Below are positions 45,931 to 56,605 of a DNA stretch of 64,000 nucleotides, piece by piece; the first letter of the stretch is position 1; each line of letters begins with the position of its first letter. Under the pieces are notes generated by a model. It was not told the DNA's origin. It searched no databases and saw nothing but the letters and a program-made list of their open reading frames with translations. Source of the DNA: Erythrocercus mccallii (Eukaryota; Chordata; Aves; Passeriformes; Dicruridae). The translations under genes were made by a program, and so were the position numbers. The stretch lies in the NCBI GenBank assembly GCA_013397435.1, contig VZRG01001478.1, positions 13,347-77,346 on the forward strand, read 5' to 3'.

Positions 45931-47199
45931 AAGATTAGTAACTTAATAATTTATAATTAATTGCTAAATGGTAAGTTTGGCAACTTAAAATTCCCCAAAC
46001 TGGCAGTTGTAACTTTTCCAGTTACAATTTCTGTGTTGAAGCTGCTCACATGGCCTATGCAGTCCAATGGGGAGTGTGTTTAAATCTGTTCCTCCTTGAG
46101 CCCTGAGCTTTAAATCAAGAACACTGGAGAGCTGAGCATCCCTTTTCACAGGAGGGCATAGACAAGCATTGCTCTGTGCAGCTCTTCCCTTATAACTTGG
46201 TGCTATGAAAACAAGACTCGAGACTTAAAACTGGGAAAAGAAAGTAAAAATTTCAAGTAATTTGTTAAGGGTGGTGGCTTTGGTTTTTTTAATTTGCATC
46301 CTGGTTTAGTTCATTTACCTGGGAGAGTCAGAGTGAGAGAGATGAAGGAAACGACTCCTCCCGTCTCCACTAACCTTGTCTGTCTCACGTGGGGCTTTGT
46401 CCTGCCTCAAATGTGTTCTGCAGTCATCCCTCAGTGCTACAAATGCTTTTACAACCACTTTAGCTATCACTTGTTTCTTTCCCTCTGGTGCTTGTTAAAA
46501 AGGGCTGAAGACACTGCAGCAAGTGTTCTGTTTGTGCTTAGCAGATCGTGGCAGGGCTATGGAGAAAAGGTGCCCTGGGATTTCTGTATTTGAGTGCTCT
46601 GGGCTGGGCTGGGAGGAGCTGTGGCACACAGGAATGAGGAGAAACGAAACTAGATCTCATTTCACCAGCATAGATTAAACAAAATGAACATTTTAAAGAG
46701 GTGGAATCCTCTGCAATATGTACTCACTAGAGATGGTGAGGTTGTGCAAGAGGCCTTTCTAAATGTTCCTCTAGCAGTGCTTCCTTTCCAAGCTGTTTGT
46801 CCAAATTTGTTTTAACAAAATGTTGGTCCTGCACAGACATTTGAAGAGCTCCATGTAACATAAGGTACACTTGGCACACTGTTGGCTCATTTGATGGTCT
46901 CTTTGGAAGGGCTGGTGATCACGTGCTTCTTGCACACAGAGACACCAGACTGTGCTCCCAGGGATCAGGATGGGGCTGGAGGGATGGGTCAGGCTGAGCT
47001 GTCAGCTGGGCTTGCCCCGTGGCCAGCGCAGCTTTGAGTCCCTTCTCAGGTTAATGTTGGCATGGTTTGCTTCATCTCTCCTGCAAACTCACTTTTGTGG
47101 GAAAAAGCAGCTTTATCCCTGGCAAGCCCCTCCTGGTGCTGTGGGATCAGACCCTGTGTTCCATCACTCCTCTCGTGCTTCCTTCCCTTGCAGGCGTGA

Positions 47200-50100
47200 A
47201 TGACAGAGGAGGTGCCCCCGACTGCACTGACGGATGTGAACCTGCGCCTGCTCTGCCACGATGACATAGACACAGTGAAACAGCTCTGTGGAGACTGGTT
47301 CCCAATAGAGTAGGTGACTGCTGGGGGTGGCACTGGGGGCCTCGGGACAAGGGCTGTGAGCCTGCACTGCTCCAGCTCTGTGCAGCCTCAGGGCTGTTGC
47401 CAGGACAGCAGCAGGTTGGGAATCTTCTGTGCACTGTGGTGGTGTTTTTAAAGGTCCTCTGCTGCCTGTCCTGCAGCGTACTGGAGTCATCAGAAACTTC
47501 CTGCGTGTGGATTTTGGCAGGAAAATTGGCTTTGTCATTAAAGTGATGGATCAGCTTCTTGAGAGACTGAATGAGATGGGGAAAGGAGGACACCTCCAGG
47601 AAAAAGGACAGCATCCCTGTGCTTGTGAAAGGGAGTTGTGTCCTGGAGCGTGGTGCTGGGACAGCACCCTCAGAGCTGAACTGAACTGGCCCAGAGCTGT
47701 TCCCGAGGGGCTGCTCTGAATGTCCCAGGGGAACTGAGCAGGACTTCCCTTGGATCACTGTTCCTCCTGTAGTCTGGCTTAAAGCTGATCTCAGCCTGGC
47801 CCAGGCCAGCTCATTTGGTAAATGCCCATGACTGCATAAGCCCAGGAGCTTTACTGGGGGACACTGACAGATTTCTGGCCCAAAACATCCAGGGAAATCA
47901 CAGCCGTAGACTTCATGGATTTTTAACTTCAGCTTCACAGAGAAGGTTTATAGAGGATTTTACCAGATTATAATTAATTGAATAAAATGTAACAAATCAG
48001 CAAAAGCATTCATAATATTTTGAGTTTGTAGATTTCTTTTAAAAGCAAGACATGCTGAACTCTCACTTGGAAATAAATGAACATATATTAGTTTCCCTTT
48101 AGTAGCTGCAGAAGGGGGAGGAGAACTGGAGGCTGGTGGTGTGATTTTTATTTTTTCCTATCAATATGCAGTAATTTTTTTACATGTGTATCAAACTAAT
48201 GAGATCCTTACGCTCTTAGATGAGGGCAGATGGATCTTGCATTTAAAAATAACTTGCTAAAGATGGATGTGAAAGCTCTAAGCAAAGACTGTAAAATGAA
48301 AATGTGATTCTCTTAACAAGGCAGGAGGCCATTACATGATGAAAGAACCCATGGCACCAAATGGGATGCAACAGCCGTTTCCAGTTGAGCTGCATCTCGT
48401 GCCTGCCCATGGGCTTTGCATCCACTGACATTCCTGTTTCTGGTTCCCTCCCAGGTACCCTGACTCATGGTACCGAGATATCACTTCCAACAAGAAGTTC
48501 TTTTCCCTCGCAGCCACGTACAGAGGCTCCATCGTGGGGATGATAGTGGCAGAGATCAAGAGCAGGACAAAGGTGCACAAGGAGGTGTGTGGCTGCCCTG
48601 GGCTCCAGTGGGACAGAACCCAAATCCACCCCCTGCCCTGGGGAAGGGGGATGGGACCTGTTTGGGTGGGGTTTTCCCTCCCGTATTCAGACATTTGATG
48701 CTGAGTTAAGGTAAAGAATGAAGCACATGCTGATTTCCAGCTGATGGAACAGGGGTGGGTGTGTGTGAGGCTCTTCCTGCTGGGACATGGCCCCATGGGG
48801 AGCTGAGGGATCAGATCCTGCAGGCTAATCCCTGGCCATGGCTGGTGTAGGAGCACAAACCTCTTTTTTTCTTAAGAGCTTCCTCTAGCTGTGCTGGGTG
48901 AGTCACTCTGGTGACTTCCTGCAGAAACTCCTCCCTTTACACAGTCCCTGTCCCGAGCCCTGAGGGGAGGTGACCTGTCTGCAGGGAGCTTGGACTTCAG
49001 AGATAACGGAGCTTGGAGGCCAGGAGAGACAATCCAGTGCAGCAAAGAGAGAAAGAAGAGATGGTCAGTGAAGATGGCATGGGAGAAGAGCACTAAAAAA
49101 AAGCAGGGGCAGTGCAGGGAGTGCCTAACTCCTGGAAGGCCCTCAGTGTTGGGGTTAAACAATAACCCAAGAGCACAGAGTAGCACATGGGTCTCTTCAC
49201 CTCAGCTGTCTGGCTTAATCTCAAAGCTCATCAAAGTCAGAAGCTGCATCTTCTGCAACTTCTACAAAAGGCTCTTGTTCCAGCCAAGCTGAAAGCCAAG
49301 GAATTCAGGCACTGCTCTGGGTAGTTGGGCCTGTGGAATGTGCTCCTTGTCCTCCCCAGCAATGCAGAGATCTCCAGCTGACACAGCTCAGGTGCAGCTT
49401 GCAGGCCACAAGGACTTGATAGGTTGATCTAAGCACTGCTGGATGACTCCAGAACTGGCACTTTGAATCCTTCTGGTAAAGAAAGCAACCATGTTCTGTC
49501 CCTAAACCCACAATAATGTACATGGGTAGGAAATAGCATGGTTTGTGTTCTGCCTCTGGGAGGATGATGTGAAAATAGGAATAGACTCATGCTTGGATAT
49601 TTTAACTTCTGTTCCAAAAGCTTCAGCTAAGACCGTTCAGTGAAAAGAAGCTTCCTGCTTTAGCCTTGTTTTCAGGTGTTCCAGTACAGGGTTCTTGCTT
49701 TCTCGTGTGACTCCCCAGGTGCCCTATTAAATAACCTGTCCTGTCTCTACTCAGGATGGAGATATCCTAGCTTCCAATTTTCCTGTGGACACTCAAGTTG
49801 CTTACATCCTAAGTCTTGGAGTGGTGAAGGAGTTCAGAAAACATGGAATAGGTAAGATGCTGCTAAGTGCCAGCTGTTGGTGTTGTTTGCCAGCTGTGGC
49901 CAGTGGGTGGGACTGAAGGAGCTGCAGTATTTCCCTGCAGTATCCCTATGGGAAAGGCTTACCTGTGACTGGTACCAGCAGGTGGGATAGTGCAGGTGCA
50001 CTGGGAGGTTTTTACTGGTGTGGGTACAACAGAATGTGCAAATACTTCCAAAGAGCAAAGGCCTTTGTCGATCTTGTTCCCAGGGGCCAGCTGAGCACAC

Positions 50101-53100
50101 CAAGAACTCACACTACTGCTGCTGAGACTGTCTGAAAGTGTAAGAACTTCACCCAGAAGCAGGGCTTGATATTATTTTCTTTCTGGCTATCAGTAGTGTC
50201 ATCTCTGAGGCAGAAAACATTTAATGCTTTTAATCTTTCAGCTTCAACAGATAGAATGAACTGTGAGAAAACCACAAAGGGAACAGGAAAATAGAGTAAC
50301 TTGTGCCTGATCAGCTCTGATTGTGTGCTGCCACATGCAGCATTCCTGACCCTGGAGTCAGAGAGGCTTTCCCTCTGTTTAGAGCAGTTGTGTTCTGTCA
50401 CCAAGTGCTGCCCTTCTGGTACCATTTCAGGCAGGATGTGGCTCTTTGAAGGGAATGGGCAATGTCGCCCAGGGGTGCACACCTGGAGTCTACCCTGGAC
50501 ATGGGTATAACTCAGCACCTCCAAGTCCTCCCTTGTCCCCCAGGCATGTTTGGACAGGTATACACTTAAAGGATACATAAAGAAATGACCACAGAGTCCT
50601 TGGTGAGAGCAGTGTTTAGAATGCCACTGCAGAGAATTTTCTGTACCAAAAAAGAAAGTAGTAGCACAGAATAATGTTCACAGAGGGTGGTGAAGGGTCT
50701 TTCTGTAAAATTATGGTGGTTTTCAGCCTCCTCTTAACTTCCAAATACTATTTTTTTTCCCAGTTCCATCTTGCTGGAATTTTTTCCTGTCAGAGTCAGT
50801 ATTTCCTGTATCCATTCCATCTGCACAGCGTGTTGCTGCGCTCTCTCAAAAACTTTGAGCTTGCACCTGTAGCAACACAACCTAAAAAAAGCTGCTGCTG
50901 CTTTTTCTGAGACCTTTCTCTTGAGTTTTTCTAGTGGTGTTTGAAGCTGTAGCCTTCCATGGAGGAGGCTCTTCACTCCAGCCATGCTTCTGAGCACTAA
51001 AGCTCTGATTTTCCTCTGATTTTTGTAAAAGGGTTTGGTTTCCAGTTCTCTGCTGTTAAACCACAGGACAGCTGGATTTCTGTGAGGTAGAAGACTAGAA
51101 TATCTCATAACAAAATTGGACTGCTCTGTTGTCGATGTCTCAGTGGTTTTTTGGTCTTGGCTGATATAGATTCTCACGAAGTATCAAGAGAACATGAAGT
51201 CAGTGCTGTTGACTTCTGCTCTGAAATCCTGTGGGTCCTCCAGGGAGTCTGACAGGCCCTGGGGCTTGTGAAACAGCAGCAGCCATCTCCCCTGGGAGTT
51301 AGGCTGATTCTCTGGCCTGGTGTTGCCACACCTGCTGGGAGAAGTTCCCATGCAGGTTCTGCTGGGTCCTTCATGCCATGTTGAGGTGGTGTGGATGAAC
51401 CCCCAGGTCTTGTCTCTTAGGGCTGGAGTATCCTCTGTACCCTTCTCTGGTTTTTCCTGCTGGCTGCACCAAATCCAGACTGGATGAGACTGTCTCCACT
51501 CCTCCTTGGAAGGCATCTTAAAATCACAGCAGTTCTTAGATTTTGATTCAAGGTCAGCAGACAATACAATAACCTGCTCCTGAAGTCCTGTTTTGACACT
51601 CTGCTGTATTAAATGGCTTTAAAATAAATAAATGTATGGGGTGGAACTGGTACCATTGAAAATGTCACTGACCTCCCCCAAAGCCAGGAGCTGCTCTGCT
51701 GGGGATGGGCAGAATTGTCAAAGTTCTGCCTCATTCCTTGTGGTTATTGAGTCAGAGGTTTGTGTTTTTTAAATCTCTGCGTTTTGAAGCCGTGCTCATA
51801 GGTGAGACCATGTATAAAAACCTTGTAGAAGGTCCTGTGAGGACTAGGTGGGATTTGGGGTCTCCAGGAGTGTGCAGCAATCCCTGATTAGCAATCCCTG
51901 GTGCAGGAGGGCTCAGCTGGGCCCCACACCCCCTCACACTGAGAGTCCCTGAGGCTGCACACACACTGTGATCCTGCTGCTTTCCCTTCAACAGGTTCCC
52001 TCTTGCTTGAGAGTCTGAAAGATCACATCTCCACCACTGCCCAGGACCACTGCAAAGCCATCTACCTGCACGTGCTCACCACCAACAACACAGCAATAAA
52101 CTTCTATGAAAACAGAGACTTTAAACAGCACCACTATCTCCCCTATTACTATTCCATCCGAGGGGTCCTCAAAGATGGCTTCACCTACGTCCTGTACATC
52201 AACGGCGGGCACCCACCCTGGACAATCTTATATCCTTTCCCTGCAGGCTGCTGAGCAGAGGCCAAAGCCTCTTTTGGGTTAACAACAGCAGAGTGGGTAG
52301 ATGTGGGAAGTGAAACCTGCTCAGATGTGGGTTTAATCTGAAGCCAGAAGGAAGGTGATGTTAGAGTTATTTGATGTAGGATGGTTGGAGCAAGTTGGAT
52401 GCCAGTGAGAGCAAGTGCTGGTGTTAGGCCAAAGCGCTGGGTGTGCTTTGGCTTGTAGGGTGCAGGATTTGGCCATGAACAGGACAGAGAAACCCTTGGT
52501 CTTGCTTCCTGTGGCCTGGGATTCCCAGTGAGTCTAGGCTGGCCTGGATCTCAGCAGGCTGCTCCCACACTGACTTTTAGGGGGTTTGTTTCTGGTCAAA
52601 GGATCATGGAGAAGAAACTTGATCCCTCCTGGGTGTAGCTGGTCAGTCCCAACTTCCCTGGGCAGGCGGATGGATTGCTGTCCTCACAGGATCTTCTGTG
52701 GAGTGCAAAGGGAACTGGCAGCTGCTTAGAGGAGGTCTTTCCCACACAAGCTGGAGCTGCCATTCCCAAATTGCCATCCTTTACAGGGCAGAGCAGACCT
52801 GCTTTTGATAGAAAGGTGGAGGCAATGATTGTAAGGAGCAGATCTGACTGAGCTGAGCAGCTTCCACCGTGTCAAGGTCCCTGCAGGCAGGGTGGGTCCA
52901 GGAGTGATTTATGTTCTTTGCTGAGTTACAGTGGAAGTGTTGCTGTCCTTAACTGATGGCCACTGACTATCTACAGCACATTGGCTCCACACTCGCCAGC
53001 CTGAGCCCGTGCTCCATTCCCCAGAGGATATACAGACAAGCCCAGAGCCTCCTCTGCAGCCTCCTGCCCTGGTCTGGCATTTCTGCCAAGAGCAGCATCG

Positions 53101-53120
53101 AGTACAGCCGGACAATGTGA
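47200..53120 (+). CDS. NAA60: N-alpha-acetyltransferase 60 (NAA60/NatF)
   Basis: NAA60 is the Golgi-anchored N-terminal acetyltransferase NatF, which acetylates cytosol-facing N-termini of membrane proteins. Coding exons are 47200-47309, 48455-48584, 49755-49851, 51995-52229 and 52964-53120, giving 242 residues, exactly the human length. The GNAT fold is complete: the LCGDWFPIEYPDSWYRDITS substrate segment, the acetyl-CoA loop RKHGIG at 108-113 (R-x-x-G-x-G), and the catalytic pair Tyr97 and His138. Residues about 190-224 form the amphipathic Golgi-binding segment (DYLQHIGSTLASLSP... QRIYRQAQSLLCSLLPWSG), and the protein ends SIEYSRTM. Introns 1-3 between coding exons are GT-AG. The last intron is AT-AC with U12-type signals and is required to reach the conserved C-terminus. 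Its splice join gives Phe191, where human has Leu. Confidence 0.95.
52230..52963 (+). other. NAA60: U12-type AT-AC intron of NAA60
   Basis: The intron starts ATATCCTTTCC (52230-52240), which fits the U12 5' splice site consensus ATATCCTTT. It ends with the branch-site-like TCCTTAAC (52946-52953) followed 10-11 bases later by the terminal AC (52962-52963). No GT-AG pair here joins the conserved exons in frame. The AT-AC splice restores a 242-residue NAA60 with the family C-terminus. The intron is 734 bases long. Confidence 0.88.
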
Positions 53121-56064
53121 CGGACTGGGGGTGCACAGGAAGCACAGGTGGGTGCTGGGGACAGCTCCCGTCCCTGCCATGGCCACTGTTGTGTGCCAGG
53201 GATCTGGAGTGAGCATCCTGCTGCTGAGGAAGGTGTTGGGCATGGCTGTGCTCCAGCTCCAGCCAGCAGCTCAACTCCTGCTGGTTTCACTTAAGGGAAA
53301 TCAACCTCTGACCGTGTTGACTTGGGCTCCTTTGAGAGCCCAAAGCCCAACAGCAGGTGGAAGGTGCTGTCCCTTTTCCCGGCTGCTGGAGCAGGGTGCA
53401 GCACCCACAGTGCCTGAGCCTGCAGAGAGGGAGCCACAGTAACTGGAAGCCCCATTTGCTGCCAGTGCCTGACATTTCCAGGACAGTGGCTCCCCAGCAC
53501 ACTTCCCTAAGTGTTTCCCTAAAACATCTGCCCTCTTTTCTTTCCACAGGATTGTTTCTCCTTGCACCTGACACCTGGCTCTGCACTGGTTCCAGCGATG
53601 GCAGCTCGTGGCCAGTGACCCAGCCCCGGAGGGGACTCGCTGTTCCACAGGCAGGGACTGACCTTTGGCAGAAGTTCACCCTGGGGCTGCAGCCCTGGCT
53701 CTGCCGTGGGCCGGGCGGGCCCGGCTGTGCGGCAGCCGCGGCCCCTGGCGTCACCGCTGCGTGTGCATGCTGCACTGTCCCCCCACTCCCCTCGCCTCCC
53801 GCCTGCTCCTCCCCATGCCCGGGATGTCGAGGGGTTCAGCTGCTGCTCCTGCTCCATCCACAGCTGCTGAGGGCAGCTGAGGGAGGTTCATGGATCTGCA
53901 CTGAGGAACCATTTACATGAACTGGGAGAGTCTCAGCAAGGCCCAGCTGCCAGGGCACAGTCTGCCCTTGTTGCTGGGGAAAGGGGCAGCTGGGGGAGGG
54001 GAAGAGGGGAATGGGAATCATGTTTAGGTCCTGCCACATCAGCTAGCTGCTGGTGCATCCTGGGGGTAACTTCCAGGGAGAGCAACTGCCTCGCATGAGA
54101 AATACCCAGCCCCACCAGCCCTCTGGAGTGATATACAAAGAAGCATATAATTCAGGATGCATAAAGTAGAAGGCAGGGAATGAAATTGCTATTTCATAGT
54201 GAAATATATATGTATTATACTGTATAGATCTTTCTGCCTTTGTCCAGGATGGAATGTAGCAGGGGAGGGGAGAGGGGATTGTAGAGTCTGGTCCAGAGCT
54301 CTTCTTGGCTCCAAGCTGGATTTTGCAGGATCTTGAGGGATGGGATGTGTGCAGAGATGTGCAGCTTTTCCTTGCTGAGGAGGATCCTCCAGCTGCTCAG
54401 TGTTGTGCTTTGGGCACCTCTGGGCTGTGCTGGGCAGTCTCATTGGCTGCAGGAATGAGTAGCTCGTGTGCAGCCTGTGTGGAGGCTCCAGAGCTGCAGC
54501 CAGCCCAGGGCCCTGCTATATTCCCATGGCAAATCCCCCTTCCCTGGCCAAGGCTCTTCCCCTGCCCAGCACCATGTTCCTTATTCCCACCTCATTTTTT
54601 AACTGGGACTGGAGCAGAGGGATCCATGCCAGAGCAGGGCCTGGATGGGCTGGGGGTGACACACGGCTCAGGCCGGGCCTTGGGAGAGCCAACAAGCACA
54701 TTGTGACCTTGCAGCCTGGATGGGCACAGAAAGCCCTGGCAGTGAGTAAGCCCCTGGGTGCGAGTTCAAGAATAAAAGGATGCAGGAGCAGAGCTGCTGT
54801 GACTAGGGCCAGGCTGGAGAGCAGGCAGCCTCAGGGCCTGGCATGTTTGGTGTCTGGGAGCAGCACCAGGCTGTTCTGGGAGGTGCTGGTCCTTCTGGGG
54901 CTCTAAGACAAAGTAAAGAGGTCTTTATGAGGAGTCAAACAGGGCACTGATGGAAAGCCCAGCCATTGAGACCGTCACACCCCGGCCAGGGCTGCCCTTG
55001 CAGTGGGCCTCTTCCATCCCAGATGACATCTCTGGCTCCCCTCTAGTTCAGCAGTGCCAGTGGCACTGGGCAGGCAGCTCCTCTCCCAGCCCTGGTGCTT
55101 CCTCAGGGCCCCTGACACCCTCCCAGCCTCAGCTGTTACCTCAGTTTGGGGTATTTTTGCTTATCCACTTTTACTTAACACATCTGTTGGTTGACAGTTT
55201 CTTTAGCAGCCCAAGCCCCTGTTTTTTCTCAGCCCTTGCTGTCTCTGGACCAGAATGAAGCTCTTCTCTCCTGACTGCCTGGGGCTGATGTGTGTCTGTG
55301 TCCCCAGCTGCTCTCCTGCCCCTCACACAACCCAACCCCACTACTCCAGCACATTCCAAGGGAGCTGTGACTGGTCTGTGTGTCTTCCTACCAGCCTGTC
55401 CTGAGGTGTCAGCCCTGTCCTCACCTTAGCCCATTATTTATTGAAGAACCTCTCGCTAAACATCTTCAATTAAACCAAACCTTTTTTGAGTTGTCTGTCC
55501 CTGTAGAGAATCTGCCTCTCACCAGCTGCTTGTGCTCTGCCCCACAGTGGGGGGACCACAGACCCTTTTCTATGGGGCTGGGGGGATCCTGGGGGAGCTG
55601 CTGCTGCTCCAAGCCAGGGATGAGCTTGGAGCATGCAGAGAGAGGATAGGGAAGGGGCAGCAGCTCCTCCAGGGCTGAGCCTGCCCTTCCAACAGGAGTG
55701 CAGGATGGGCAGGTTTTCCTAAAGCTCAGCTGAAATGGACAGGGCCTTGTGCAGCTGCAGCGCCAGGCTCCTCATGGGCTGTCCCTTGAGCCAGGACCAA
55801 GGCCCCTCCTGCACCTGGGACAAGCTGCTCCCAGCCCCTGCCTGGAGCCCTGGGGAGCACAGGCCATTCTGGAGCGACCCAAACTCTCAAGGGCTGTAGT
55901 GGTGTGGCACCTGAGCCAGCCCACGCTTCTCCTGCCACCCACAGCTCCAGCCCTTCGCCTCCGGCCTGTGCTCCCTCACCCTGCACCTCCCCAGCTCTGG
56001 CTCACCACTGGCTCTGCACCAGCCCTCAAGAAGGATCCCAAGAGTTAAACTTTCAGCAAAGCCA
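53121..56064. other. NAA60 3'UTR and spacer to the NUDT16L1 3' end
   Basis: NAA60 and NUDT16L1 converge here. The plus-strand signals AATAAA at 54771-54776 and ATTAAA at 55469-55474 are candidates for NAA60 mRNA ends. The sequence is unique and GC-rich with no gene visible. Confidence 0.5.
54771..54776 (+). terminator. candidate NAA60 poly(A) signal (AATAAA)
   Basis: The canonical AATAAA lies 1.65 kb beyond the NAA60 stop codon, so the 3'UTR would be long. Use is inferred only. Confidence 0.45.
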
Positions 56065-56070
56065 TTTATT
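56065..56070 (-). terminator. NUDT16L1 poly(A) signal (AATAAA on minus)
   Basis: The plus strand reads tttatt, so the minus strand carries AATAAA about 540 bases downstream of the NUDT16L1 stop. Confidence 0.6.
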
Positions 56071-56605
56071 CCACTTTCCTGTTCCCACAGATCTCCAGGT
56101 AGGGATCTACATGAGCGTCCCCAACGCCCCAGAGGGAATTCATGGCACAGCTGCCCCATTGTGGCAGCACCCCAGGCAGGAGCCCAGCCACGAACATGGG
56201 CAGAGGTGCTTGACCAGAAGCCCCAGGCCTCAGCTGTGCCCAGTGCCAACACAGCCACGTCCAAGTCAAGACAGGGCATTTAAAAAATTAGATGTTTTGT
56301 TCCTTACAAATTAAAGGGGGACCTGACAGCAGCAGTCCGTCCCTGAAATCAAAGCGTAATTCGAAGGCTCTGGCATCCTTACATAAGCACATGAACTCTC
56401 TGCAGGGGCTGTGCAGGTTGATCTGGGAAGCTCACTAGGAGTTTAATGGCCATAAAAATAAAATTGCTTTTCCCTGCTTAAAACAAACCCAACCCCTCCC
56501 AGCTGGGCAGTGGGATCACGTGGGCAGCCACTGCAGCCAGCCACGGGTCGGAAAGTTAAAGTCTCTCAGCTCACCCACTTTTAATTGAGTGCCAACATGG
56601 CGGCG

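Larger units (their letters stand above)
36098..47193 (+). other. NAA60 intron 1, about 11 kb
   Basis: No coding exon of any recognised family lies here on either strand; open frames are short and compositionally random. Additional 5'UTR exons or alternative promoters of NAA60 could be present but cannot be recognised by eye. The AT-richer sequence holds CR1 tails at 41598-41668 and 45838-45930. Confidence 0.55.

Noticed and set aside
47147..47938. Minus-strand frame of 263 codons opposite the first coding exon of NAA60
   Set aside because: No domain, no recognisable family, low-complexity mixture; lies over intron sequence and an exon of a well-supported plus-strand gene.
52246..52255. The 'ctgcag|gctgctgag' acceptor-like site as the end of a GT-AG intron in NAA60
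   Set aside because: It lies only 17 bases after the exon 4 border and would lead straight into a stop, losing the conserved C-terminus found at 52964-53120.
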